Shown piece after piece: positions 1-13,080 of a stretch of DNA of 64,000 nt (positions within the stretch are counted from its first letter, which is position 1; each line of letters opens with the position of its first letter). The translations under genes and the position numbers were made by a program. The notes under the pieces were generated by a model. The model ran no database searches, had not been told where the DNA came from, and was given only the letters and a program-made list of their open reading frames with translations. Origin of the DNA: Nemania diffusa (Eukaryota > Ascomycota > Sordariomycetes > Xylariales > Xylariaceae); NCBI GenBank assembly GCA_038501195.1, contig JBBPUQ010000006.1:3596001-3660000 (forward strand), written 5' to 3'.

Positions 1-829
1 AAAAGCTGTGAACTGTAATCTATAATCGATCGCTGTGCCCCATTCCTCCAGGTCTCACTGCAGCATAGACATACGTAGATAGCATGGAGATGCTGAGGAG
101 CGACGACCCCTGGGACTTGAAGGATGCCTCACGCAAAAGAATCCGATTACTTATACCTACGTACGCGTACCCAACGGCTTGGTCCTTGGCATGTGGTGCG
201 GTATCTTTCTCTTTCAAGTCCTAGAACCCTACGTATACTAGTACATATCGGCCGAGTTTGACATACACCCAACAATTCGAAAGTGTATTGTACCTAAATA
301 TGTTGGCATGATAAATGTTCACTCTCGTACTAAGGACTGGGATAATACCAGAGGGTCCAAGAGCCAAACGCTAGGAAGTGCGACTGTAGCGCACGAGCAT
401 TGGAACTATGCAACTGAATGCTATCTAAGAGGTAAGTATGCGTTAGGTAGGTACCTAGGTAGTCTATTTAACCCCGCTGTGGCTTCTAACTACAACCTTC
501 CTTGCCCGCTGCTTGAATGAGGCGTAAATTCACACTGTATAAAGCAAATAGGGACACTGTACAAAGTAATACTCCGTAGAGCCTAAGGCAATCCTAGCCT
601 AGCGCAGGCGGTGTCAGTGTCAGTGTGGGCCGCCGACCGCCGACTGACAATGTCGCAACGACAGCGGATTACCTAAGACGTCGCCGGCGCTCTATGACAC
701 CACCCCCTTTGCGATCAGCCGCCTGCAGACCTCAAGTTGACGCCGAATTCGCAATCCTCTCTGTACAAGTCCCCGGGCACAGGCAGAAGAAACTGAAATT
801 CGATTACTGCTGCTGCAAACCCGGATACA
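1..829. other. intergenic, no supported gene
   Basis: No convincing coding region. Short open frames occur on both strands but lack fungal codon bias, splice-linked partners or recognisable protein sequence. The last 200 bases before 830 are presumably the promoter and leader of the downstream gene. Copies of a TACCTAGGTA-like motif occur near 450-465. Confidence 0.5.
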
Positions 830-1596
830 ATGGCGTCAAAGAAGGACATGCGACGACCCGACCTAAGTAAGACAACCAGACCAGACCACCTCTTTGCCCG
901 TGTCGCATCCGCGCATCACAGCGCACCGCGCCGCATTGCGCACTGCATCGCGGGAGCCTGAACCGGGATCCCTCATAGCCCAACCCAGAAAAAGACGAAG
1001 ACGAAGCTAACGCTATCCGCCCCGTGCAAACAGTCGTCCCGTACCAGGAGCCGCCCGTCGGCAAATCAGGCGAAAGCCCCGAGTTCTCCTCGACGTTGTC
1101 GTCCACGATGCCCATGGCCGCCATCTTCACGCGCAACAAGTACATAGGCTGGTATGTCTGGCCCTCTAGCTCGCCGTGCTGAAAGAAAGGGAGAGGAAGA
1201 GAAGAGGGAGGGGGAGGAAGACCCGAGAGGCAAAGCAGGCGACAGATATACATCTGCATTGCAGATCTCCAAGCTAACATGCCTACCCCGTGTGCAGGGC
1301 CGCCGTCGTCTTCAGCATGCAAAGCTGGCTCGGCGAGAGCGAGGCGACGACGCAGACCACGAGTACGCCGGGCTACTTCAGCGTGGGCATGTCAGGTAAG
1401 CGAAGACCGCCCTACGACTCATAACACTTCAACCCCTTCTCCTTCGGCTTCCTCTAAACCCCCGTCCCACATCTCCAGCCCGCTTGACCACTAATTGCAA
1501 ATCATCTCAACAGTCATGGCCCTTCTCGTGACCTACCTCCCCATATTCATGCCCCCGGTACCTGGGCAAGCCCAACCCGTCGCCCCCACCGCCTAG
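830..1596 (+). CDS. Asterix (UPF0139/WDR83OS-type) ER membrane protein
   Basis: Four exons: 830-866, 1034-1151, 1298-1395, 1514-1596, joining in frame to about 111 residues. The product starts MASKKDMRRPDL, has a polar Pro/Ser-rich N-terminal third, then GWAAVVFSMQSWLG and VGMSVMALLVTYLPIFMPP as hydrophobic segments and a short Pro-rich tail. This order and the FMPP ending match the small Asterix family. In animals Asterix works with CCDC47 in the PAT complex, shielding nascent membrane proteins at the ER; the same role here is inferred from family membership. Introns carry standard GTAAG/GTATG donors and CAG acceptors. Its 3' end converges on the rgd1-like gene. Family assignment is from remembered sequence pattern. 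Confidence 0.82.
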
Positions 1597-2398
1597 GCGA
1601 CGAACTGCCACCCGGAACCCTCTCTCTTTCCATTCTCATCGTCAGTCCTTTGTTAAACCCGGTATAAAATAATATTTGATAAAAGGAGTTGGCAGTGTCG
1701 GATATCCAGTATATAACCATCCGAAACTTACGACGTGGGGAAGTTGCGAAGGCAGCAAAAGGGGGCAAGAGAACAAGCGCTCTAGGTAACGGATGGACGA
1801 TGCCATCGTAAAGAAGCGCATGGCATCTCGCAGTTTAGCCAGGCTTTAGATCGGGCTAGGAGCGATAGACGATTGGACAGGGTGTAACAAAACTACGTAG
1901 CCTCAAAAATAATAGAGAAATCGTATGCGAAGCGACCATACATAAACACTATTTCAAAGGTCCACAGCATTTCCTATGCATTTCCCCAGTCATAAGATGG
2001 GGGGTAGGACTAGGTACCCGGCATAGGCATACATCATAAAGATATCTCCTTTTAGAAACAAAAAAAAGGGGGAGTAGTTCCATGTTCCATGTTCCGTCTG
2101 TCTTTTTGTTTGTTCCCCAGCCAACTCCAGACAAGATGCGACCTACACCCTACGCCCTGCGCCATCCCAGTTTTCACCACAGGCGCGGAAAAGCAAGCAG
2201 AAGATCGCCCACCTTCCGTAACATTACCCTCAGTGCCGAACCATACACCTTTCCCTGTCGCTCTAGTCCCTGGCAAAGCCCCCGAGCGACAGCACGTGCT
2301 CTACCGAATTACTGGTAACTCTAATTTCTAGCGATCCTCACGGTTATAATTAGCCCCATGAAACAAGCTTCAACAGTCCAGTGCTCCCCTGTCTCCGC
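1597..2398. other. intergenic between convergent genes
   Basis: Shared 3' region of two converging genes. Only short shadow frames are seen. It must hold both polyadenylation regions; AT-rich stretches near 1670 and 1905 would fit, but no defined signal can be assigned. Confidence 0.5.
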
Positions 2399-5094
2399 CT
2401 AGTCTTCGTCGAAAATCTGATACGTATTCTGCAGTATCGTATCTACGGCACGGACCTGCCAAGCGGCATCCGCGATATTGCTGCCTGGCGCCGTGCCCAT
2501 GAGCGTAGGTCCGAAGACGATGGCTAGATTCTGAGAATTCATGCGGTTGACGGCGCTATTGTCCATGACCCTGTACAAGTGCAATGTCAGGGCGCGCAAG
2601 GTGGCATAGTTGGGGTCTGGAAGGCCATTGATGATAGCATGCATGCTATCTCTGCGCACCGTGTCGTCATCATGTTTAGCTGCTTCGATGAATGCTGAGT
2701 AGTTTTCCGACGTAAGAAGGGGATCCGGGAGATCGCGGAGGAACTGCTTCAGTAGGCCGGCAACACTATTGACGTCGTGGAAGAAGTTCTCAGGGTTGCG
2801 GAAGTCCAGGATATGGGATTCTTGATCTATATAGAGAGTTAATCAACTGACCCGGGAGAAGAAGAAGGAAAGTAGCAGGTAATAAGGGGTGGGGAGATAG
2901 GTAGACGAACCGGTGTCAAACAGATTCTTCAGCCTGCTCACATGCGTTGCCGATCCAGACAGACGGTATATACCTTCTACGGCAAGGCCATACAAATCAA
3001 CTGCCTGTATACACTGGTGCATAACCATGGGGACAGCGAACTGGTCTCGCTCGTACAATCGCCCTAGAGAAACGCCGAACACTTGCTTGCCACCTGCACT
3101 AGGATTGTGAAATGTCTTGGGAGGGGAAGCTGAGCGGTCAGCCAATTCCTGCGGGGGCGGCACCGCAAAGACACTAGCACCTCCTTGTGGGGGAGATCGT
3201 GCTCGTGACGGTTGGGTCTGAAAGGAGAGTGCGCCTAACTGTGGGGGGCCACTCTGGCCGCTCAGAGGACTACTTATATTGCCATTGAATCGCGACGGCT
3301 GAGGAAGCGCCTGGGTCGAATTCCGTGCGCTGTATGTCTGCTGTGGTTGTACGTTAGACTGATTGAGCATGGCTCCGTGGCTGTAGCTTCTCTCGTGTCC
3401 TAGTCCCGACGATGGCCGTTGACCGGCCGATATCGAGTGGGGAATGAAAGGTTGCGCTGGACTACCCTGACCCAGAGAAGGTGCCGTGTCGAAGGTACCC
3501 GTGCGGCCCAATGAGCTGGCGGGTGGCATCTGGGTCTGGAGAGGCGGCAAGGTTTGGCCTTGTGGTTGCTGTTGGGACTGTGGCCTCACGGGTTGCTGGT
3601 GTATCTGTGCCATTTGGCTTACAGACGTATTATGTTGAGGATTGAGAACCTATGCTTGTCAACATGCGAGATTCACCGGGCGTCGAGCAAGTGGAAGGCA
3701 TACCGGATTGCGCTCATATTTGGGCTCGGAGGTGGTTGGTGGTAGCTTGGAGTGATAGCTCGTTATATAGTCTTCGAGATCCTTTTTGTTATCAATGGCG
3801 TGAATAACCTCCTTGAGGCTGTGCGAGTATTGGCCTAGAGATGTAGCACTCTTCAATGGACTAATAACAAGCCCATTGCTAAGGAGCAGTTTCTCGTTGA
3901 AAGATGCTGCCCGTGTGTGGTTAGTTGTAGATTTCGAGTGCAAGATGGAGCGACTCCTCCCACTCACCAAACTTCTGCAATTGTAACGTTGTGCCGGAGT
4001 CGCATTCCCTTATTAGGTCCTGTAGGGCTTTAATCGCTTCCGGGCGAGTGTTGAACTCCATGTTGGCCTTTTCCGACTGGTATGTTTGCACTTTGCCCAT
4101 ATAATCGGTGTCCGCAGCCTGGGTCTTGCGTAGAAGGTCCTCTTCTTGCTGGGCAGCGGACTTGGGGCCTTTGATGCCGAAAACTCGAGGACCCTGTCTA
4201 GCCTCGCCGGTCCTCACGCGGTCGTACTCGTCTGCTAAAGCGTCATACTTGGCCTTCGACTTGCGCATGGCCGACTCGATATCGACCAGGCGCTGCTCAG
4301 CAGATAGGCCGTTCTGCTTCCACCCTTTCCGATGCTTCTCGGCCACGGCAGCGACCTCGAGGAGATCCTCGTGCATCTGATGCAGCGAGAGGGCAAACTG
4401 GCCGCCGTTCTCAGCCATGCGGTCGTGTATGGCCAGCATCTCCTCGTACGACTTGGCAAATGTCCCCTGTCGGTGGTCGCCATGGTGTATGCTGTCCTGG
4501 TTCAGTTTGCAGAGCTTCTTCATGCCTCTCGCATGTTCGTCTTCCAGGACGGATCGTTTCTTGAGGAAGATGGCAAATTCCTGCATGTGTGCCAAGTCAG
4601 CAACGACATACCTAACCGAGCAAGAGACTGCGAGAGACTCTGCATGCATTTGGCCTGGCTAGCTCACCTTGGCCGAGGCGATGCTCTGCTTCAGGCGGTT
4701 GAGCAGAGTGAGTATGCCAATCTACGACGGCGGTCAGCTGTAGTCAGGGTTGGAGGCGCGGGGCTTTGCCAGGAAGTGTGCGTACTTCGGAGCCCAAGAC
4801 ATCTTGGACTCGCTGGGGGGCATCGAACTTTGCGCCGTCGGGAAGAGCAGACGGACTCATCTCAATGCCACCGGCTCCGGGTCCGGGTCCAGCTCCAGCT
4901 CCAGCTCCAGCTCCAGCTACGAATGTGGTTGAGGTTTCAGGTCTTGGCCCATTGGCAGTAGCAGCAGCAGCGGCGGCGGCACCGTTTTCGGGGGAAGGGC
5001 TGGGAATGTGGCGGGGGGACATGCTGGCCGGTGGTTCGTAGTCGGGCTGCGAAGGCGACGGCTTGTCGAGGGAAGTCCGGCTAAAGTCTGCCAT
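2399..5094 (-). CDS. rgd1: F-BAR and RhoGAP protein, Rgd1-like
   Basis: Six exons on the minus strand: 5094-4786, 4721-4668, 4580-3968, 3906-3704, 3649-2911, 2826-2399, giving 781 residues. Order: a disordered Pro/Ala/Gly-rich N-terminus (about 1-100), an F-BAR coiled region (about 105-390, with LLNRLKQSIASAKEF and HARGMKKL), a Gln/Pro/Ser linker (about 395-580), and a C-terminal RhoGAP domain whose arginine finger lies in EGIYRLSGS near residue 622, followed by LLKQFLRDLPDPLL and NLAIVFGPTL. In yeast Rgd1 is the GAP for Rho3 and Rho4 and binds phosphoinositide membranes through F-BAR; a role in polarised growth is inferred. The start chosen is MADFSRTSLDKP. The frame stays open upstream to 5292 through an Arg/Pro repeat, so a longer N-terminus is possible. 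The intron at 3703-3650 could instead end at a downstream acceptor, dropping about 15 residues. Confidence 0.9.
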
Positions 5095-7114
5095 GGCGGT
5101 GGTCGTCGTGGGCGCGGGTGTGGGCGTAGGACGTGGGCGTGGGCGTGGACGTGGGCGGACCGGGTTGGATAGATATCGACGAAGGTTTGCGTGGGCAGGG
5201 AATGATCGACAAAGGCCCCAGAGGCTATCTCGCATGAACCCTCCTCTCAATACGTGCGATCGCAGAGAGTGTGAAACGTGTGGCCGGTGCAACTGCGTCC
5301 GCTGTTCATGCGAAGCCGTGGTTGTCTGTCTGTCTGTCGGTGTTTCTGTATTTCTATATTTCTGGCTATCTTGGATATTGGATTTTGGGGTTTTCGGGAT
5401 AGAGCTTGCGGATACGACTGGGATGTCTGGCCCTGGGATGTTCCTCGGGGTGTTTTTTGATAGCTGGGATTTGGAGGTGCTGCACGCCTGGGTTTCAGTA
5501 GGTGTTGGTACCTAAGATAATCAAGCAATCCGGTAAAATAGTAGGTAGCCTATTAATAGTCATGATACTCTGTTCGTCGGCGAATTAGGTACCAAGCCAA
5601 AGTGTCATGCGACTGGCTGTGATTGCGACAGTGAGTTGCTGTCTCCGTTAAGACGTGTAGTTAATACTATGTACGCCGGCGACTATCAGGTCAGGCCAGG
5701 CCAGGCAATACCATGTACCTCCATTCATGAATGAGGCTACTTAGCAAACGGGCCAATCAAGTTGGGGCACCGACCTTGAATGTGGTTAGGTACCTACCTA
5801 CCTCTTAACATAGCAAGAGTGGCTACCTTAGTGGGGGATATAAGTACTGTGTATTCTGTACCTACAGGAATAGGCCGTATAAGTGATGAGTGGCTACCTT
5901 ATGTACTCCGGACCGACCTTCAGCGTCTGGTAGATAGTGCTGTAGTGCATACAGTACGCATACCGGTGATACCTATACTTACGCACCGGGAGTATCTAGC
6001 GAATATGCAAAGGTGTCGAGGTCACATCACCTAGCAGAATACCTCCAAAGATTGATGCTGTTTCTCAGACGGATTCCTCGTTGAGAACAATGCACGCATA
6101 CCAACAGATCCCTCTTTGAAACAATGATCCAGCTTAGTAACTCTGAGCTCCCACTCGCGAGTTGCTTGTGCAACCAACTTGACGGCAATGCTCCTCGCTA
6201 AGCCCGGGTAGCTGGTCTTCCTTCATCCCAACAACATGCTTATAGCCATGCTCGTGGCATAGCACTCGACACCTCCCGAGACCATAGCGCTATTCACCTC
6301 GCGTTTTCGAGGTGCGCGATCAAAAAGAAAGAGAGAGAGAAAGAAGAGGAGGCAAGGACCATCAGGTATAATCCTATCACACTTCAGGGAGATGCAGGGT
6401 ATTTCACGAACCACACGAAACTTGCCCGGTATCCCTTGCCCCCACAGGGCACTTCGGCTGCTGAGAAGTGTTGTACTTGGAGAAAGAATCTTGTAACCAC
6501 ACTTATATTCTGTGTTACAAAGACCTTGATACTTATACGTACGCATTTTCGCATCCCCAGAACTCTGGGGATGCGCGCTCGCATATAGTAGCCACATTCG
6601 GGAATCTAATCGACATTTTCCCTTGGTCGACTTCTCTGACTGTAATGCCACAGCCATAAAAAGAGGCAGTATAAATAAGAATTGACATTCTAATATACAG
6701 ATTTGTCTACAAAATAGCCCTTAGGTATGCATATAATTCTGTCTCGACAAACTAAAAATTGAATTGGTGCAGGCCAATTGATAAGTTTAAGATAAGGGGA
6801 GGTGTTGCTGTAGCCGAAGTTAGATCATGTCTCATCAGAAGAGACGGTACTATTCAGGTTTCACGCTGATGCAGCCTCCCTGATCGACGAGAAGGATTCT
6901 GTATACTATTGGTATAATACCAGTGCTGCGTCAGTACTAAGCAAGCGTGCTTATAAGTACAACAAAATTGAACCGCTACCGCATGTTGTCGCCCTCTGTA
7001 CACCTATGCATTGAAATTAAGTATGTAGTCCAGTCCTGTTAAACGGTCCTAACCAAAAAGATGAACCAAAAGCAAGGTTGAAAAAAAGACGACTGCTCGT
7101 GAAGAGCTCTTTTA
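5095..7114. other. 2-kb intergenic stretch
   Basis: Upstream region of the rgd1-like gene followed by tRNA-Glu. Contains several TACCTACCTA/TAGGTA motifs (for example near 5788-5802). A minus-strand open frame at 6223-6657 has no recognisable product and I do not call it. Nothing else is supported. Confidence 0.5.
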
Positions 7115-7186
7115 CTCCGGTACGGGGAATCGAACCCCGAGCCCCGCGGTGAAAACGCGATATGTTAGCCGTTACACTATACCGGA
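7115..7186 (-). tRNA. tRNA-Glu (anticodon TTC)
   Basis: A 72-nt cloverleaf on the minus strand. The acceptor stem pairs TCCGGTA with TACCGGA and the discriminator is G. The anticodon stem TCGCG/CGCGG encloses loop TTTTCAC, giving anticodon TTC, read as Glu. The T arm has the standard GGTTCGATTCC. No intron. It lies about 200 bp outside the repeat element that begins near 7323. Confidence 0.93.
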
Positions 7187-7322
7187 TGTTATGGTTCTAA
7201 GATTGCTAATAGAGTATAAGTACAGTAAATAGAGCTGCCAATTGTTATCCAATCAAATAAAAAGGTGGCGCACCCCACTTCGTGACCCCACTCCATTACC
7301 TACCTATATGGTAGTAAGATAT

Positions 7323-7361
7323 ACCTACTTAAGGGGGGGAGCCCGGTTTTGGGACACGCTG
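7323..7361 (+). repeat. left terminal inverted repeat
   Basis: Pairs with 15059-15098. The conserved core is about 29 bases: a G7 run followed by a CCCGGTTTT block and GGACACGCTG. Similarity continues weakly outward through TACCTAC. GC content is normal, unlike the block inside. Confidence 0.7.
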
Positions 7362-7384
7362 TTAACAGCGGTGTTAGTAGGATT

Positions 7385-7389
7385 TTTAT
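7385..7389 (+). repeat. target-site duplication TTTAT (left)
   Basis: Five bases immediately before the left LTR; the same five bases follow the right LTR at 14748-14752. The usual 5-bp duplication of a Ty1/copia integration. Confidence 0.85.
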
Positions 7390-7573
7390 TGTTGGATTTG
7401 AGCTTTTTTTAAGGAGCTTGAGGCTTGTGCGTAAGAAGTATGTATTGATTATATAAGCAATGTGGCTAGTATTAAATAGTTTGTATAATGTATAAAAAAA
7501 GCTTGTTAAATAATTGCTTTAAATTAGAGCTAGTTATTAATATAACACTAAAGCATATATACTAAATTTAATA
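7390..7573 (+). repeat. left LTR (184 bp)
   Basis: Aligns without length change to 14564-14747. Its 5' half keeps G residues that are A in the other copy; its 3' half has T where the other copy keeps C. Confidence 0.88.
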
Positions 7574-10500
7574 ATTAAAAGTTTTATTAATTTTTATACT
7601 TTATTAAATAACAAGCTATATATATATAATTAATAAAATTGTTAAAATAGTAACTTTTACTGCAATTACTTTTTATTTTTTTGATAATTTTTATTTATAA
7701 AAAAAAGACTTTATTACAAAAGTATATAATAAAAATTTATGAATTTATTTAGTTTTTGAACTTATATAAGCTTTTTAGCTAAAGCAGCTAAGCACGCTAG
7801 CAATAGTAGAATTTGCAAATATAAACACTAACTTTTTTAGTATATTAATTATTAAGTTTATTATTTTTTAGCAAATGTTTTATTTAGTTGCTAAATAAAG
7901 CTACAATATAGCAATAAAGCACTATAACATTTATTAAACAAAGTTTATTAAGCTTACTAAATAAATATATAAAACAGTATATTTTAATTATAAGCTAATA
8001 TATATAAAAACAAATAAAACGATTAATAAATAGTGTAATAAACTAAGAAAGTTTAATATAATAGTACAACAAGTTTTTAAATTTAAATATAAACAAAAAT
8101 ATAAAAACTTTATATATTTAATAATAATAAAGCTTATTAAAAATTTTGCTAAATAAATTAATAAATAACTAAATAAAATTATTAAAGCAAATGTTAAAAG
8201 CGCTAATGTTATTGAACTTTTTAAGCTTATTATTAATTTCAAAAGAGCTTTTCAAACTATTTATTTTGTTTAAACTGCTAGATTTTAAAACGCTTACAGC
8301 GTTAAAATTATTAGTAATACATTAAACTATTATATTATAACTTTTGAGCTATGCTATAAAGCAGTAGTTTTAAATACTATAAAAACTAATAAAAAACTTA
8401 TAAAAAAAGAAGCATTTTTTATATTTTAAAAAAAACAAAATAAAAACAAGCTTGTTAATTAAAAGCAACAAGATTATTTAAAACAGTTTTATTAAAAAAA
8501 AAAAAAACAAAAGCGCTATAGCAATTTTAAACAAAGTAAATAATAAAAAAATATTTAAAAAAGTTTATAAAATAACTTTTGTAAATATTTTAAAACAAAT
8601 ATTTATATAAATAACAAAAAAAAAAATTTTAACGTTATTAACTATATAATATATTATAAATATTACTTAGTAGCTAAATGTTAGTTTGTTTTTTTTGAAA
8701 ATAAGTTTAACGATTAAATTTTAAACGCAACTATTGAAAAAATTGCTAAACTGTAACTAAATATTAACAAAGCTGTAAAATAAGCAATAAAATGTACAAA
8801 ATAATAGTATAAAAAAAAAAAGCTTAAAAAAAACAAGCTTAAAGCTATAAAAAAAAAAGATTAATTTTTAAAGCTTTTAATAGTTTAAGTTGAAAGCGCT
8901 TTTAGTTTATAAAAAAAAAATTTATTAATTTATTTACTGAAAAATTTAACTATAATAGATTTAAAAGTTTTGTTATATATTTTTAATATATTAAATCGCT
9001 TTTTAAACTTGAAAAAAGCTAACTTTAAAAATGTAGTAATAGTAAAAAATAGTATAATTTATATATATAGCTATAAAAAAATCGATATAAAAATTTAAAG
9101 CTTAAAAAAATATATTATATATAAACTATATAATATAGCTTATTATTTAAAAATAGCTACAAATTTAGTATTTTTATAAGTTTTAAACTATATAAAAGTT
9201 TATTAAAAAAATAAACTTAAGTTTGATTTTTTAAAGTATTATTAAAAAGTATTTTTATATTTTTTAATTTATATATATAACTAATATATAATAAAATATT
9301 TTTTAATATAACTTATAGCTTATATTTTTTATATACAAAAAAACTTGTTGAATTTTTATATAAAAAAATCAAAAGCTAAAACAAGTTTATATTGCTAGCA
9401 TTAATAGCTTAAATATTTAAAGCTTAAACTATTAAAACAACTATTGATTTATATTAAAAAAGTAGTAATTATACTATGTTTTAACAACAAAATTTGTACT
9501 ATTAATTGTATAGCTTGTAGTAAAACAAAAGTATACTGTAAAATAGTATAAAACATTTGTTCAAAAGTTATAGAAACAGGTATATATTTAGCAATCGATT
9601 TTTACAAATATAATAAACTTAATTAAAAAAAGCGTTTTTAAAAAGTAATATTAATAATTAACTAATATTTAAGCTATATATAAAATTATTATATTAATAA
9701 CAAATTTGCAAATATTATACAAGCAGCTTTTAAAAATTATATTAAATATATATATTATTACTTTAATATTAAAGTAAAAACTATCGAATGTAATAGCAAG
9801 TTTACTAGCTTAAAACAAAAAACTATTTATTTTAATAAATCGATTATTAAAAAATATAGCATTATTTTTGAAATTTTATTATTATATACTTAAAATTTTA
9901 ATAGCAGAACTAAAAAAATAAAAGCTATTATTAAATTAAAAGCAAGCTTTATATATAATAACTATAAGTTTTTTTTATTTTTATAAACTAAAATAGTTTA
10001 TATAGCAATTTATTTATATAACTAAATATTTAAACAAATTAACTACTAGTAAACTTTTTATAAAAAGTTCTATTTTTACTTTAATAATTTATAAAATATA
10101 ATAAGTTATAAAAAAAGCTTGTTATTTGTTTACTTAAAAATTTTTAGTTATATAGTGTTTGTTATAACTTAATAAATTAAACAAAAAAAACACAAGCATT
10201 AAAAACTCGATTTTAAAACTTAAATAAGCTATTTAATAAGCTATTAATTTATTAACATTTATTATATATAATTGCTATAAAAAAATAAAATAATTGTTAT
10301 TAAAAATATAATTTTTAATAAAAATAAATTTTTTAATAGAAATTTAAACAAGTTTAAAAACAAATTTTTTAAAGTTTTTTTAAAAGCTTATAAAGTACTA
10401 ATTAAAAAAATTATATATTAAAACATTTTTAAATTAAGCGAAAATATAAAAAACTACTTAAAAAATAACGAATATAATAATATGTTATTAAAAAATATGT

Positions 10501-11579
10501 TAAAAGATTTTGATTTTGTAAAACAAAAAAAAAACGAGCTTATAATTAATGTTTTAAAAAATTGTTTAAAAAAAGTATATTTTTATATAAGCGCTAAATT
10601 TAAACTAAAGCTTTTAATATTTTTTGAATTTTTTTCTGCTGCGCTATTAAATTTAATAATTTTTTAATTTAACTATTTCAACTTTTGTTTAAAAAAAAAA
10701 TATACTAAAAGTAAATTATAAGCTTAAGTTAAAATGTTATTTTTTAATTTATTATAAAACAATTGAACTATTTGTTTTTATTTAATAAAACTTTATAGTA
10801 TAATATATATTAATAACAAGTTAGTAACAAAAATATAGCGAGTTTAATTGTTAAAAAACGTTATATATAGCTATAACAACTTATTATAAGTATTTAATAC
10901 TATAAAAAGTTTTGTTAATAAAAAAAAATTAGTTTTTAAAAAAGCTTATAAAAAAAAAACTTTTAAACAAGTTATAAACTTTTTTAAAGTTTGTATATAT
11001 ATAAACAACTAATTTTAAGTACTAAATATTAAAAATGAATTAGCTAGTATTTTTTACAGCAAAATATTATAAGTATTAAATATTAATAAAGCTGCTTAAA
11101 AAAAAAAAGAAGTTTTTAAGCTATTTAATTGCTGCTAAAAAGCTTACTTTTAAAAACTGCTATTTTAAAAAATAAAAATTTATTATTAAAATTTATTTTT
11201 TTTATTAAAGTAATATAACAAGCTTGTTAATTATTTATTAAAAGATTATTTTTACAAAGTTAAATATATATATTTATAAAGCTATATTAAAATAAGTATT
11301 TAAAAAAAAATTTTAAAGAGTTTTTTATAAAAAAGCTTAATGTTTAATTATATATAAGTATATATATATAAGTTCGATAAATATAACTATTATAATAAGT
11401 ATAAAGTTTATTTAATAGTATAAAAAAACTAATAATTTAATTATAGTAAAAAAAATATTTATATTAATATATTAGTAAAAAAATTATTTAAAACATTAAT
11501 AGTTATTGCTATTAAATTTAATTTAAAACTTAAATAATATAATGTTATAAATATATTTATTAATATTAAATTAACTAAA

Positions 11580-12760
11580 AAAGTTTATATATATATATTA
11601 CTAAATTATTAAAAGCTTAAAACAGTAGTTCAATTGTAACAAATATTATATAAGTTATAAAAGTTTTTTTTGTTATAGCAAAAAAAACTTATTAAGTTAT
11701 TTTATAAAATAAGATTTATTTTTATATTTTATAAACTTTACTATTTTTTAAAAAGTAAAATATTATTATTTGTTTATATTAATAATATAGTAGTAATTTA
11801 TAAAAAAAAAAGCTAAAAAATAGTTAATAAAATAATCAAAGCTTTAAAAACTAAGTATAACTTTATAAAAAAAAATAATTTATAATAGTTTTTAAAAGTA
11901 AAAGTTATAAAAAATAAACAAAAAAGCTTTTTATAGCTTTTTTAAACTTTTTATATTGAAAAAATTGCTAAGTTAAAAAGTTTAATATTTAATATTTACT
12001 TAAATATTTTAATAAAAACTAGTAAGCTTTTTTTTTATAAAAAGATTGCAACTTTAGCTAATATTTATTTATTTTAATAAAAAATAAAGTTTATACTATA
12101 TATTGTAGTAATTATATACTTTGATATAGTATTTAAAGCTTTACAATTAATTTATTTTAACTATAATTTGTTATTTAAATATTATAAAGCAGCTAATAAG
12201 CTTTTATTTTATTTATTAAATATTTAGTTTTATGTTTTATAATTTAGTAATAAAAATAACTTTGTAATAACTAATAATGCTTTATTTAGCAATAATACTT
12301 TTAACTAAAAAAGCTTTTAAGCTTATGTTATAAAGTTTTTTAATAGTGTTATAAAATAAAAAACTAATAAATAAAATATAATTATTATATTTATTACTAA
12401 AGCTAAGCTTTTTGTTTTTGTATAAGCAGCTAAAAAAGCTATATATATTAATTAGCTAATTAATAAGTTTAATGTTAGTTTTAATAGCTAATATATATAT
12501 ATTTAATGCAATAATTAATAAACTATAAAGCTAGTTATTAAAAAAATAGCAGTTCTATATATTAAGTTAAAGCATATAAATATATATAACTATTAGTTAC
12601 GTTAAAAAATTAAATATAAAAGTTTTATAGTAAAATATATGTTTATTAATGAAATAATTGCTAATAAATTTATTAAAACTTTTATATTTTAAAAATAGCT
12701 TATATTTTTAATATAATTAAAACTAGTTATATTTTTTTACTAATTTAAGTTTTTTATAAA
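11580..12760 (+). pseudogene. relic of copia reverse transcriptase and RNase H
   Basis: One plus-strand frame, read through stops, follows the family. The catalytic YVDD box appears as YINN at 11775-11786, exactly what G-to-A changes in two GAT codons would give. Downstream come KYNFIKKNNL, then FYIEKIAKLKSL. At about 12,380-12,470 the RNase H motif TEAE appears as TKAK, followed by AAKKAIYI. Former Trp and Gln codons are now stops. The frame is kept over more than a kilobase, so decay was by substitution rather than indels. Not functional. Confidence 0.8.
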
Positions 12761-13028
12761 TGTTTTAATTATTATTAACTAGTTTGAAAATTAGCTAATA
12801 AGCGAAAAATTAATAAAATAGCTATAAAATAAATAGTTATAACTAATAGTTATTTGAAATAAGCTAATTAAATAAAAGCAAAAAAAACAAAAGTAGTATA
12901 ATTTAAAGCTTATTAAGTTATATATATTTAAAAAAAAAAAAAAAAAAACCTGTTTAAAAAGCACTTTTTATATACAAACAATTTTGCTACTGTAGTAGTT
13001 TATGCTTAGTTTAAAAACTTCAACTAGC

Positions 13029-13030
<2 letters not shown>

Positions 13031-13080
<50 letters not shown>
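13031..13080 (+). repeat. poly-T tract (50 bp)
   Basis: Fifty uninterrupted T within the retrotransposon, between the RNase H relic and the right LTR. A 17-18 base A run lies shortly before it (near 12,932). Length may be unreliable because homopolymers are prone to sequencing error. Confidence 0.9.

Noticed and set aside
4332..4961. 209-codon frame antisense to the rgd1-like gene
   Set aside because: Shadow of conserved F-BAR exons on the other strand; no recognisable protein.
6223..6657. 144-codon minus-strand open frame
   Set aside because: No domain, odd composition, and no splice-linked partner; probably chance.
7988..8242. Open frames within the AT-rich block (also 10,482-10,667 and 13,670-13,867)
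   Set aside because: Products are runs of Leu, Ile, Phe, Lys and Asn expected from AT-rich DNA; they lie inside the mutated retrotransposon.
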